From: Pseudomonas farris
GTDB lineage: Bacteria; Pseudomonadota; Gammaproteobacteria; Pseudomonadales; Pseudomonadaceae
Direction: 5' to 3'
DNA: 64,000 nt
Assembly: GCF_019145235.1 (NCBI RefSeq)
Contig: NZ_JAHSTV010000007.1
Coordinates: 62,001-126,000 of the forward strand
Shown in pieces: positions 7,935 to 16,242 of this stretch. Each line of letters opens with the position of its first letter. Position 1 is the stretch's first letter. Below the pieces are notes generated by a model. It was not told where the DNA came from. It worked only from the letters and a program-made list of their open reading frames with translations, and did no database searches. The position numbers were made by a program, and so were the translations under genes.

Positions 7935-8747
7935 TTAAACAAGGCCCAGCCTTTTCATCCACCGGCCGGGTGAGACGCCATAGGTCTGGACGAACTGGCG
8001 CGTCATGTGGCTTTGATCGAAAAAGCCTGCGGAGACGGCCGCCTCCGCCATCGAGTGGCCCCCGAACATCAGTGCTCTTGCCAGATCGAGACGTCGTTGA
8101 GTCATGTATCGATAGGGGCTCGTACCGTACAGCGCACGAAAATCACGGCTCAGGCTCCAGCGGTCTCGACCACTGGCCTGCGCTAACTCCTCTAGGGTAA
8201 TGACTCGATCCAGCGACTCATGAATCAGCGCACGCGCGCGTTCGGCCGCTACAAAGTCAAACGACTTGCGTCGCCCGCGTTGACCCGAGAGCACATCCAG
8301 CGCTTGCGCGAGATCGTAAATGGCATCGTCTTCCTCCAGGGGCTCGATGCAAGCGTCGAGGTTTTGCAACAGCACCTGGGTCGCGGCATAAAGCCGTGGG
8401 TCGCTGGATATACCACCCACGATGAAGGGCAAGGGCTTGCCGCCTAATACTTGCTGAATCAAAGCGGGTTCGATGTAGATCATCCGATAATGAAAACCCG
8501 CTTCGGTACCGGCTTCACCGTCATGCACCTCGTCCGGATGCAAAACGATGGTTTTCCCGGGCAGGCTGTGACGCTTGGTGTTGCGGTACTGAAAGCTTTG
8601 TACACCCGACAGCGTTCGTCCGATGGCGTACGTATCGTGGCGATGCGGGGTAAACCCATGGCCGCCAAAAAAGGCTTCGATGCGCTCCATCTTCAACGGC
8701 TGAGCCGAGCGCTTTACCCAGTCTTTGTCACCCTTGGTTTTCGTCAT
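7935..8747 (-). CDS. AraC-family transcriptional regulator
   Basis: About 270 residues. The N-terminal half is an AraC-type cupin sensing domain (HGFTPHRHDTYAIGRTLSGVQSF, then IVLHPDEVHDGEAG). The C-terminal third carries two helix-turn-helix units: ITLEELAQASGRDRWSLSRDFRALYGTSPYRYM and MAEAAVSAGFFDQSHMTRQFVQTYGVSPGRW. ATG 8747 follows a G-rich stretch (GGGGTACAGGGAC); an upstream in-frame ATG at 8843 gives an unlikely N-terminus. Its target is not evident. The co-oriented cupin gene downstream is a candidate. Confidence 0.9.
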   Translation of the reverse strand: MTKTKGDKDWVKRSAQPLKMERIEAFFGGHGFTPHRHDTYAIGRTLSGVQSFQYRNTKRHSLPGKTIVLHPDEVHDGEAGTEAGFHYRMIYIEPALIQQVLGGKPLPFIVGGISSDPRLYAATQVLLQNLDACIEPLEEDDAIYDLAQALDVLSGQRGRRKSFDFVAAERARALIHESLDRVITLEELAQASGRDRWSLSRDFRALYGTSPYRYMTQRRLDLARALMFGGHSMAEAAVSAGFFDQSHMTRQFVQTYGVSPGRWMKRLGLV

Positions 8748-9001
8748 GTCCCTGTACCCCCTGAAGGATGTCGGTACGGTACCAGCCAGCGGGGCTAATG
8801 TCCCCCGGCGGACAGACCTGTGCATGCCTGAATCAGCCCCCACGGTGGCGCCGTTAAATTTGTCTCTTCCCCTCGTGAACCAGTCTTCAGACCCGCAGTC
8901 TTAGCCGTGCCGTAAAAGAAGCTCACCCAACGAAGCGCTCCTACGGTCATTGCTCGTTCCTATCCCCCCTTTCGTCGTCATCTCATCAGAGCTGTCCGTT
9001 C

Positions 9002-9862
9002 ATGCGCCCAACCGTCCGCTGCTGTCGCTTTATCTCTCTGTGCCTGATGCCTTTCCTCCCGCTACTCGCCAGCCCCGCCCATGCCAGTGGGGAGCGGCAG
9101 CTGGTGGAGGTCATCAACGACTACCGCGCCGATCCCGATCGTTGTGCGGGGCGTACGGTCAAGCCATTGCGGCCGTTGTCGCTGAAATCGAACCTGGCGT
9201 TGCCGGTCGGCTATGGCGGAGGTTTGCGCAACGCCTTGAAAGCTAAAGGCTATCAAGCGGTGACGGTGCGCACCATTCGCGTGGTCGGCGCGCAAGATGC
9301 CGATGAAGCGTTTGACATGCTTGAGAGCGACCATTGCGGGGCGCTGCTCGATACCCAGTTCGCCGATATCGGCGTCACTCGCTCCCGTAGCGAATGGCAG
9401 GTGGTGCTGGCGCAACCGGTGCTCGACGGACGTGTCGGCGATTCGCGAGCAGCGGGCAAGGCATTGTTGGCCGAGGTCAATGCGGCGCGGGCCAGGCCAC
9501 GCTTGTGCGGGCGCCAACGCTTTGCCGCCGCACGACCGTTGACCTGGAATGCCGCCCTGGGCGCCGCCGCGCAAGGCCATAGCAAGGCGATGGCCTACGG
9601 CAATTACTTCGCCCACCGCGATCCCGAGGGTGATATGCCGGCAGATAGGGCCAGAGCCGCCGGTTACCGAGGCCGGCAGATCGGCGAGAACATCGCCGCC
9701 GGGCAAAGCTCACCGAGCAAGGCGATGGCCGGATGGCTGGCCAGCCCCGGGCATTGCGCCAACCTGATGAACCCGATGTTTACCCAGGTGGGCGCGGCCT
9801 ATGCCGCCGATTCGCGCAGCGATGAGGGTGTTTATTGGACGATGCTGTTTGGCGCGCCTTGA
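9002..9862 (+). CDS. Secreted CAP (SCP/PR1) domain protein with degenerate duplicate
   Basis: A signal peptide (MRPTVRCCRFISLCLMPFLPLLASPAHA) is followed by two homologous halves. The C-terminal half (about 150-286) is a normal bacterial CAP domain with AAQGHSKAMAYGNYFAHRDPEGD, IGENIAAGQ and GHCANLMNP, the conserved His, Glu and His of the family. The N-terminal half repeats the frame of this domain (LVEVINDYRADPDRCAG... and FADIGVTRSRSEWQVVLAQP) and keeps two Cys but lacks the His and Glu ligands. The protein is periplasmic or exported; its role is unknown. Confidence 0.85.
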   Translation: MRPTVRCCRFISLCLMPFLPLLASPAHASGERQLVEVINDYRADPDRCAGRTVKPLRPLSLKSNLALPVGYGGGLRNALKAKGYQAVTVRTIRVVGAQDADEAFDMLESDHCGALLDTQFADIGVTRSRSEWQVVLAQPVLDGRVGDSRAAGKALLAEVNAARARPRLCGRQRFAAARPLTWNAALGAAAQGHSKAMAYGNYFAHRDPEGDMPADRARAAGYRGRQIGENIAAGQSSPSKAMAGWLASPGHCANLMNPMFTQVGAAYAADSRSDEGVYWTMLFGAP

Positions 9863-9912
9863 GTGAAACGCGTTCCATAACCCCTAAAATGCCAGTCGGT
9901 TAATCGCAAATG

Positions 9913-10004
9913 CTGTGGGAGCGGGCTTGCTCGCGAAGACGGCGGCACAGTCAACATTGGCGTCGCCTGACACACCGTATTCGCGAGCAAGCCCGCTCCC
10001 ACAG
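9913..10004. repeat. REPIN doublet (inverted GTGGGAGCGGGC REPs)
   Basis: CTGTGGGAGCGGGCTTGCTCGCGAA at the left and its inverted copy at the right, separated by about 45 bases containing GGCGGCACAGTCAACATTGG. It lies between the convergent CAP and MFS genes. Confidence 0.9.
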
Positions 10005-10040
10005 GTTTCCACTGGTGTTCTTCAGACTGGGGGTCATAAT

Positions 10041-11282
10041 TCAAATGCTCGACGGCGCTGGCGCGCTTTGCCGCCCTTTGAAGGCCAGCGAAAAACAGAA
10101 AAATATCGCCAACGCGAACCCTGCCGGGAACAGCCAGATGCTTTGCCAGTCATGGCCGTCAGCCGACGCATAGTGATCGGTGACCGCCCCGGCCACCCAA
10201 AAGCCAATCAGCATGCCCAAGCCGTACGTCGCGAGCGTGATCAATCCTTGCGCGGAGCTTCTGAAGCGCTCCGACGCTTTGGCATCGGTGTAGATCTGCC
10301 CCGAAACAAAGAAGAAGTCGTAGCAGATGCCGTGCAAGGCGATGCCGGTGAACAACATGAAGGCGAGGTCCCCGTTGTTGCCGTAGGCGAACAACAGGTA
10401 GCGCAACGCCCACGCCAGCATCCCCACCAACAGCGCGATCTTGATGCCGAAACGCTGAATGAACAGCGGCAGGAGCAACATGAACAGCACTTCCGAGACT
10501 TGCCCGATCGCCATCTTGGCGGTTGGATTGGTCACGCCGATTTCCGCCAGAAACGGGTTGGCATTCTGGTAATAAAACGCCAATGGAATGCAGATCAAAA
10601 TAGAGGCGATGAAGAACACCAGGTAACTGCGGTCCTTCAACAAACCCAAGGCGTCCAGCCCCAGTATTTGCTTTAAGCCGACACTGCCCGGCTCAGGTTT
10701 GAGCGGCGCGGTGCGCGGCAGGCTGAAGCTGTAGATCCCGAGCACGAGGGAGGCGATGGCCGACATCAGAAACGTGTTGCGCAAGCCACCGGATGAGATC
10801 GCTTGTTGCGAATCCCAGGCAAATACAAAGCTGATCACCACACCCGCCACGATCCAGCCGATGGTGCCCCACACTCTGATCCGCGAGAACTCCAGGGCCG
10901 GGTCGCGCATCTGCCGGAATGCCACCGAATTCACCAACGCCAGCGTCGGCATGTAGATCATCATGTAGGCCAGCACAAAGGGGTAAAACGTGCTGAAGTC
11001 AGGCGCTCGATAGAGTTGCAACAGCAGCACCGCGCCGATCAGATGCAACACCGCAAGAATGCGCTCGGCATTGAAGTAGCGGTCGGCAATCAGACCGATC
11101 ACAAAGGGCGCGATGATCGCGCCCCAGGACTGCGTCGAGAACGCCATGCCGATCTGCCCGCCACTGGCCCCAAGATTACTGGAGAGGAAGGTGCCGAGGG
11201 TCACGAACCACCCGCCCCAGATAAAGAACTGCAAGAACATCATTACGCTTAATCGCGCAGTCATCGTGGTCATATCAGTCAC
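10041..11282 (-). CDS. MFS transporter, nucleoside:H+ symporter-like
   Basis: 413 residues with about twelve hydrophobic segments. The start (ARLSVMMFLQFFIWGGWFVTLGTFL) and segments such as LGASGGQIGMAFSTQSWGAIIAPFVIGLIADRYF resemble the NupG/XapB nucleoside-permease branch of the major facilitator superfamily. Members of this branch often accompany sugar or glycoside catabolic genes rather than nucleoside genes. It is the last gene of a three-gene operon behind the Gfo/Idh and TIM-barrel genes, 41 bases after the latter, so it probably imports the substrate. AACAATAA (11287-11294 on the reverse strand) just before the start fits a Crc/Hfq motif. Confidence 0.85.
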   Translation of the reverse strand: MTDMTTMTARLSVMMFLQFFIWGGWFVTLGTFLSSNLGASGGQIGMAFSTQSWGAIIAPFVIGLIADRYFNAERILAVLHLIGAVLLLQLYRAPDFSTFYPFVLAYMMIYMPTLALVNSVAFRQMRDPALEFSRIRVWGTIGWIVAGVVISFVFAWDSQQAISSGGLRNTFLMSAIASLVLGIYSFSLPRTAPLKPEPGSVGLKQILGLDALGLLKDRSYLVFFIASILICIPLAFYYQNANPFLAEIGVTNPTAKMAIGQVSEVLFMLLLPLFIQRFGIKIALLVGMLAWALRYLLFAYGNNGDLAFMLFTGIALHGICYDFFFVSGQIYTDAKASERFRSSAQGLITLATYGLGMLIGFWVAGAVTDHYASADGHDWQSIWLFPAGFALAIFFCFSLAFKGRQSAPAPSSI

Positions 11283-11323
11283 CGTCTTATTGTTTTTTTT
11301 GGAAAGAGGGGCAAACAGATTTT

Positions 11324-12427
11324 TCAGGCGTCGGGCAAACCCAATAGCCGTCGATTGAAACGCTCGTCGGACGCCACGCTGGCGAAATCGTCAAATGCCT
11401 TTTGGGTTTTGCTGATCATGTGCTGCCGGATGAAGGCCGCGCCTTCTGCGGCGCCCTGCTCCGAATCCTTCAGGCAACACTCCCATTCCAGAACCGCCCA
11501 GCCGGCAAAGTCGTATTGCGTCAATTTGCTGAAAATCGATTTGAAATCGATCTGCCCATCGCCCAAGGAACGGAAGCGGCCAGGCCGATCGACCCAACCT
11601 TGATAGCCACCGTAGACACCCGAGCGGGCATCGGGCCGGAACTCGGCGTCCTTGACGTGGAACATGCGGATGCGCTCGTGGTAGCGATCGATGAAGCCCA
11701 GATAGTCCATTTGCTGAAGCAGCAGATGGCTCGGGTCGTAGAGAATCGCGGCGCGCGGATGGTGATCGACGGCCTCAAGGAAACGCTCGAACGAGGCGCC
11801 GTCGTGCAGGTCTTCGCCGGGATGGATCTCGTAGCAGAGGTCGACACCGGCTTGCTCGAAACAGTCAAGGATAGGCAACCAGCGCTTGGCGAGCTCGGCA
11901 AAACCCTGCTCGACCAGTCCGCTCGGGCGTTGCGGCCACGGGTAGACATAGGGCCACAGCAGCGCACCGGAAAACGTCGCGTGCGCCTTCAGCCCCAAGC
12001 GTTGGCTGGCGCGCGCGGCGAGCTTCAACTGATCGATGGCCCACTCGGTTCGTGCCTGAGGCTGGCCGCGCAAATGCGCAGGGGCGAAATCATCGAACAA
12101 CGTATCGAACGCCGGATGCACCGCCACCAGTTGGCCCTGCAGATGCGTCGACAGCTCGCTGATTTCGACGCCTGCCTGGGCGCAGACGGCTTTCAATTCA
12201 TCACAATAATCCTGACTGTCGGCGGCGCGCGCCAAGTCGATGTATTGCGTACCCAGGGTCGGCAATTGAATGGCTTTGTAACCCTGCGCTGCGGCCCAAT
12301 GAGCAATGTTGGCGAGGGTGTCGAAGGGCGCTTCGCCGGACATGAACTGCGCGAGAAAAATACCCGGGCCGCGCAGGCCTGCCGGTGTTGGGGAGGTGTG
12401 GTTCACGAGAGCGTTCTCCGGATTCAT
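11324..12427 (-). CDS. Sugar phosphate isomerase/epimerase-type TIM-barrel protein
   Basis: About 367 residues of the xylose-isomerase-like TIM-barrel superfamily (AP_endonuc_2 type). It shows FLAQFMSGEAPFDTLANIAHWAA near the N-terminus, DLCYEIHPGEDLHDG with the metal-ligand Glu and His, ILYDPSHLLLQ, and FHVKDAEF with its His. The ATG at 12427 overlaps the TGA of the upstream oxidoreductase gene (ATGA), so translation is coupled. Such proteins act as epimerases, isomerases or dehydratases on keto sugars or inositols; with the Gfo/Idh partner it should process the oxidised sugar. Confidence 0.87.
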   Translation of the reverse strand: MNPENALVNHTSPTPAGLRGPGIFLAQFMSGEAPFDTLANIAHWAAAQGYKAIQLPTLGTQYIDLARAADSQDYCDELKAVCAQAGVEISELSTHLQGQLVAVHPAFDTLFDDFAPAHLRGQPQARTEWAIDQLKLAARASQRLGLKAHATFSGALLWPYVYPWPQRPSGLVEQGFAELAKRWLPILDCFEQAGVDLCYEIHPGEDLHDGASFERFLEAVDHHPRAAILYDPSHLLLQQMDYLGFIDRYHERIRMFHVKDAEFRPDARSGVYGGYQGWVDRPGRFRSLGDGQIDFKSIFSKLTQYDFAGWAVLEWECCLKDSEQGAAEGAAFIRQHMISKTQKAFDDFASVASDERFNRRLLGLPDA

Positions 12428-13590
12428 GGGTTGCAGACCAGTTCGGTCCACTTCGCGTCGCCGCGATGATTGGCGATCACTGCCTCGATAAAGGCCATGC
12501 CACGCAACCCGACGTCGATGCCCGGCACGCCGGGGGCATCGTTGCCTTCGACGTTGCTGCGGATCGCGGTGGCGAAATCACCATAGAGATTGGCCATGGC
12601 CTCGAGATAACCTTCGGGATGCCCCGCAGGCAAACGCATGCGCTGGCTGGCGGCCTCGCATAACCAGGGCTGGCCGACACCGGAACGAAGGATGCTCAAC
12701 GGTTGATCGAGGGAGCGATGGATCAGGCTCGCGGGCTCTTCTTGACGCCACTCCAGCCCGCCCTTGTCGCCATAGACGCGGATCTTCAACGGGTTCTCTT
12801 CGCCGGCGCAGACCTGGCTGGCGATCAACACTCCGCTGGCCCCGGCGGCCATCTTGAACAGCATCGCCGCGTCATCGTCCAGTTGCCGCCCGGCAACGTG
12901 CGAACCCAAGGTTGCGCACACCTGTTCGATGGGTTGGTCCGCGACGAATTCGGCCAGTGAAAAGGCATGGGTGCCGATGTCGCCGATGCAGCCGCCCAGC
13001 CCGGACTGCTCAGGCTGATCGCGCCAACTCGCCTGCTTGTTGCCCTGCTTGGCCACATCCCGGCTCAGCCAGCCCTGCGGGTATTCGACGATGACTTTGC
13101 GCACAGCGCCGATCACGCCGGTACGCACCATCTTGCGCGCCTGCCAGACCATCGGATAACCCAGATACGTGTGGGCCAGCCCATAGAGGCGGTCGCTGCT
13201 TTTTACCACGGCCTTGAGCGCCAGCAGCTCGGACAGATTCAGTGCCGCGGGCTTTTCGCTGAACACATGAAAACCCGTGCTCAGTGCCTGGCTGGCGATC
13301 GGCGCGTGCAAGTGATTGGGCGTGACAATGACCAACAGCTCCATGCGCTGATCGGCAGGCAGTGCGCGCTCGCTGTCCAGCATCTGCTGCCAGTCGCTGT
13401 AGCAGCGTGAAGCGGACAATCCCAGCGTGGCACCGGTGTCCTGATTGTTGCGGGCGTCTCGGCTGAATGCACCGCACACCAGTTCAAAACGACCATCGAG
13501 ACCGGCGGCCTGGCGGTGGGCTTTGCCGATGAAGGCACCCTCGCCGCCCCCGACAAACCCCATTCTTATTTTTGCCGTTGCAACGTTCAT
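12424..13590 (-). CDS. Gfo/Idh/MocA-family oxidoreductase
   Basis: 388 residues with an N-terminal Rossmann fold (MGFVGGGEGAFIGKAHRQAA near 11-30), the substrate-linked loop HVFSEKPAALN (the family's EKP motif) near 109, and a C-terminal half with GCIGDIGTHAFSLAEFV, which places the catalytic Asp and His. The GGGEGAFIG form is typical of the subgroup that oxidises sugars or inositols with NAD(P). It is the first gene of the operon and lies just downstream of a perfect palindrome at 13638. The divergent LacI gene is its probable regulator. Confidence 0.9.
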   Translation of the reverse strand: MNVATAKIRMGFVGGGEGAFIGKAHRQAAGLDGRFELVCGAFSRDARNNQDTGATLGLSASRCYSDWQQMLDSERALPADQRMELLVIVTPNHLHAPIASQALSTGFHVFSEKPAALNLSELLALKAVVKSSDRLYGLAHTYLGYPMVWQARKMVRTGVIGAVRKVIVEYPQGWLSRDVAKQGNKQASWRDQPEQSGLGGCIGDIGTHAFSLAEFVADQPIEQVCATLGSHVAGRQLDDDAAMLFKMAAGASGVLIASQVCAGEENPLKIRVYGDKGGLEWRQEEPASLIHRSLDQPLSILRSGVGQPWLCEAASQRMRLPAGHPEGYLEAMANLYGDFATAIRSNVEGNDAPGVPGIDVGLRGMAFIEAVIANHRGDAKWTELVCNP

Positions 13591-13637
13591 CGCGAATTTT
13601 CTCTTGTTCGGGGCGGATTAGCGCTCAGGTTTGACTA

Positions 13638-13657
13638 TGATGTAACCGGTTACATCA
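13638..13657. promoter_or_regulatory. Perfect 20-bp palindromic operator for the LacI-family regulator
   Basis: TGATGTAACCGGTTACATCA is an exact 20-base palindrome with a central CG, as in LacI/GalR-family operators. It lies 48 bases upstream of the Gfo/Idh start and 134 bases before the regulator start, in their shared divergent promoter region. A weaker half-like GTTTACATC occurs at about 13758, nearer the regulator. Confidence 0.85.
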
Positions 13658-13790
13658 TGCCGGAAATTTAAGCTCAGTTAGTTCAGGTGTCAAACCCGGG
13701 ATTAAAAATGAAGGTCATTTCAGCGCACGGCCGGACTGCGGTAAGCTCGCCGGCCATGTTTACATCTGCCGGTTCGATAACGAGGTCGTC

Positions 13791-14792
13791 TTGTCCAATA
13801 TCCGTGAAGTAGCCCGGCTGGCCGGCGTCTCGGTGGCCACCGTGTCCAGAACGTTGAAGTCGCCCGAACGCGTACTCCCCGAAACCCGAGACAAGGTCAA
13901 CGCAGCCGTGGAACAGGCCGGCTATCGGCCGAACCTCATGGCGGTACAGTTTCGTTCGCGCAGAACCGGCAATCTGGTGATTCTGGTCCCGGCCATCGCC
14001 AACACGTTTTTCGCCCGGGTGATCAGCGGTGCCCAACAGGCCGCGCAGGCGGCCGGATATCGACTGCTGCTGTGCGACACCCAGGGCCGCGAGGAAATCG
14101 AACGGGAATTTGCCGCGCTGGTGTACGCCCACCAAGCCGACGGCGTGATTCAGTTGCGCGCCTACGACCCTTTTGAATCGCCCTTCCCCCACGGCGAGTC
14201 ACTGCCGCTGGTCAACGCCTGCGAGGTGATTCAAGGCGGACGGCATCCGACGATCAGCCTCGACAATCGTGCAGCGGCCAAAGCCATGACGGAGCATCTG
14301 ATCGATCTGGGCCATCGCCGGATCGGCCTGATCAAAGGCCCGAAAAGCAGCCCGCTCACACGCGACCGCGTGGCCGGTTATCAAGATGCATTGCACCAGG
14401 CCGGTATCGAGTCGGATCCGCAATTGGTCTGCCACGGGGACTTCACGTTGCAGGCCGGTTTTGATGGCGCGGGAATACTTCTGGATTTGGCCGACCGTCC
14501 GACCGCGTTCTTTTGCGAAAACGATGAAATGGCGATCGGTGCATTGAAGCGCATCAAACAACAGGGTTTGCGGGTACCCGACGATATTTCGTTGGTCGGT
14601 TTCGATGACATTCCGTTCGCGGCCTACTGTGATCCGGCGTTGACGACCATTGCACAACCCGCCGAAATCTTTGGCCAAAAGGCCGTTGAAATGCTGATCG
14701 CCCTCATCGAAAAAAAGCCCATCCCGGACCGCCATATGGTGCTGCCGTTCACATTAACCGTGCGTAACAGTACGACCGCCCGAAAGGGATGA
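13791..14792 (+). CDS. LacI/GalR-family transcriptional repressor
   Basis: 333 residues. The N-terminus IREVARLAGVSVATVSRTLKSPERVLPETR is the LacI helix-turn-helix and hinge, and the rest is a periplasmic-binding-protein-like sensor domain (ending in VVLPFTLTVRNSTT-type residues). The start codon is TTG at 13791, supported by CGAGG six bases upstream; no ATG lies near. It is divergent from the Gfo/Idh operon with a perfect palindrome in between, so I infer that it represses this operon and is released by a sugar-type ligand. The UPF0303-type gene follows 10 bases after its stop and is probably co-transcribed. Confidence 0.92.
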   Translation: MSNIREVARLAGVSVATVSRTLKSPERVLPETRDKVNAAVEQAGYRPNLMAVQFRSRRTGNLVILVPAIANTFFARVISGAQQAAQAAGYRLLLCDTQGREEIEREFAALVYAHQADGVIQLRAYDPFESPFPHGESLPLVNACEVIQGGRHPTISLDNRAAAKAMTEHLIDLGHRRIGLIKGPKSSPLTRDRVAGYQDALHQAGIESDPQLVCHGDFTLQAGFDGAGILLDLADRPTAFFCENDEMAIGALKRIKQQGLRVPDDISLVGFDDIPFAAYCDPALTTIAQPAEIFGQKAVEMLIALIEKKPIPDRHMVLPFTLTVRNSTTARKG

Positions 14793-14802
14793 GGGAGAAA
14801 TC

Positions 14803-15300
14803 ATGGACATCAAAACCGACCTGCAACGTATCGCGCTCCAGGAAGAAACCCTGAAGTTTGAGCGCTTCGACAAAGCGACGGCCTGGGACTTGGGCACCCG
14901 TTTGAAAACCGCCTGCGAAGAGCAAGGCGTGTCCGCCACGATTGAGGTCAGGCTGGCGCGAGACACGGTGTTTTTCTACTCGATGCCAGGAACCTCCGCC
15001 AGCAATGCCGACTGGGCACGACGCAAGCGAAATGTCGTAGAACTGATGGAACTCAGCTCATACCGCGTAGGCCTGTCCTTTAAGCTTCAGGGCGATTCAC
15101 TCGAAGGTTTGATGGGGTTGCCGCTGCGTGATTACGCCGACCATGGCGGCAGCTTCCCGGTGTCGGTCAAGGGCGTGGGGTGCATTGGCGCCGTCACCGT
15201 TTCAGGGCTGCCCCAGCGTGAGGATCATGCTTTGGTGGTTCAGGTGTTGGCCCAGATGTGTGGGGCTGATCCGAGCGAACTCGCGCTTGAGGGCGAGTAG
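14803..15300 (+). CDS. Heme-degrading-domain / UPF0303 family protein
   Basis: 165 residues of the UPF0303 branch of the DUF336 (GlcG/HbpS) superfamily. It shows LKFERFDKATAWDLGTRL, ATIEVRLARDTVFFYSMPG, SNADWARRKRNVVELM and DHGGSFPVSVKGVGCIGAVTVSGLPQREDHALVV. The last block, with its G-G-S-F-P and GVGCIG pattern, is diagnostic. Databases name these heme-degrading-domain proteins, but the role of this branch is not established. A GAGGGAGAA ribosome site follows the LacI stop codon directly, so the two genes form one transcript. Confidence 0.87.
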   Translation: MDIKTDLQRIALQEETLKFERFDKATAWDLGTRLKTACEEQGVSATIEVRLARDTVFFYSMPGTSASNADWARRKRNVVELMELSSYRVGLSFKLQGDSLEGLMGLPLRDYADHGGSFPVSVKGVGCIGAVTVSGLPQREDHALVVQVLAQMCGADPSELALEGE

Positions 15301-15317
15301 CCCCGCCGCAGGCGGGT

Positions 15318-15407
15318 TGTGGGAGCGGGCTTGCTCGCGAAAGCGGCGGCATAGTCAACATTGATGTCGCCTGACACACCGCTTTCGCGAGCAAGCCCGC
15401 TCCCACA
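15318..15407. repeat. REPIN doublet
   Basis: TGTGGGAGCGGGCTTGCTCG and its inverted copy surround a 40-base spacer with GTCAACATTGATGTCGCCTGAC. It lies between the convergent UPF0303 and lsfA genes; a short CCCGCC/GGCGGG hairpin at 15302-15316 precedes it. Confidence 0.9.
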
Positions 15408-15452
15408 TGGATTTCGCCTAATTGACTGGCATTGGGTCTCCCAACGGATCGG

Positions 15453-16106
15453 TTACTTCGGTTGCGCCACCGTGCGCAAATAAGGTTTCACCGTTTTGAA
15501 GCCATCCGGATATTTCTTCCTGGCATCCTCGTCGGAGACCGAAGTGGGAATGATCACGTCCTCGCCCGGACGCCAGTTCACTGGGGTGGCAACGGTGTGC
15601 TTGGCATTCAATTGCAAAGAATCGAGCAGACGCAGCACTTCATCGAAGTTGCGTCCGGCACTCATCGGGTAGATCAGCATCGCCTTGACCTTTTTGTCCG
15701 GCCCGATGATGAACACTGAACGCACCGTAGCGTTGTCCACCGCAGTCCGTGCGCCGCCACTGGCATTCGGATGAATCATGTCGTAGAGCTTCGCCACCAC
15801 CAGGTTCTCGTCCCCGATCATCGGATAGTTGACCGCATGCCCCTGGGTCTCTTCGATATCTTTGGCCCAGGTCTGGTGGTTACTGACAGGGTCGACGCTG
15901 AGCCCGACGATCTTGGTGTTGCGTTTATCGAACTCTGGCTTGAGCCCCGCCATGTAGCCGAGCTCAGTAGTGCACACCGGGGTGAAGTCCTTGGGATGCG
16001 AAAACAGGATCGCCCACTTGTCGCCGATCCACTCGTGGAAATGCAGCGGGCCTTCGGTGCTTTCGACGGTAAAGTCCGGTGCTTCGTCGCCAATACGGAT
16101 TGCCAT
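15453..16106 (-). CDS. lsfA: 1-Cys peroxiredoxin LsfA
   Basis: 217 residues of the Prx6-type peroxiredoxins. The peroxidatic Cys45 lies in HPKDFTPVCTTELG; the C-terminal domain has the GEDVIIP segment typical of this type. The enzyme reduces hydrogen peroxide and organic peroxides in the cytoplasm; in Pseudomonas LsfA was first known as a sulfate-starvation protein. AAGGAGAAC precedes ATG 16106. It is a single gene with an upstream gap of about 140 bases before the divergent part of the neighbourhood, consistent with its own promoter. Confidence 0.92.
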   Translation of the reverse strand: MAIRIGDEAPDFTVESTEGPLHFHEWIGDKWAILFSHPKDFTPVCTTELGYMAGLKPEFDKRNTKIVGLSVDPVSNHQTWAKDIEETQGHAVNYPMIGDENLVVAKLYDMIHPNASGGARTAVDNATVRSVFIIGPDKKVKAMLIYPMSAGRNFDEVLRLLDSLQLNAKHTVATPVNWRPGEDVIIPTSVSDEDARKKYPDGFKTVKPYLRTVAQPK

Positions 16107-16242
16107 GTTCGTTCTCCTTACTGTTGAGTCGTAGGGAAGCCGCTGACTGCTGTTCCAACGGCCTTCAGGATCTGCGTTGAACCTGTCAACGCGGATCAGT
16201 ATAGGAGACGCTTGAACACAAGGCAGTTATTGGCGCGCCCGC

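Noticed and set aside
9913..10004. CRISPR array suspicion from recurring inverted repeats
   Set aside because: Repeats are doublets spread singly over the window, with no regular spacer series and no cas genes.
10041..11282. Naming the transporter NupG
   Set aside because: It belongs to that branch, but the operon is of sugar type, so a nucleoside substrate would be a guess.
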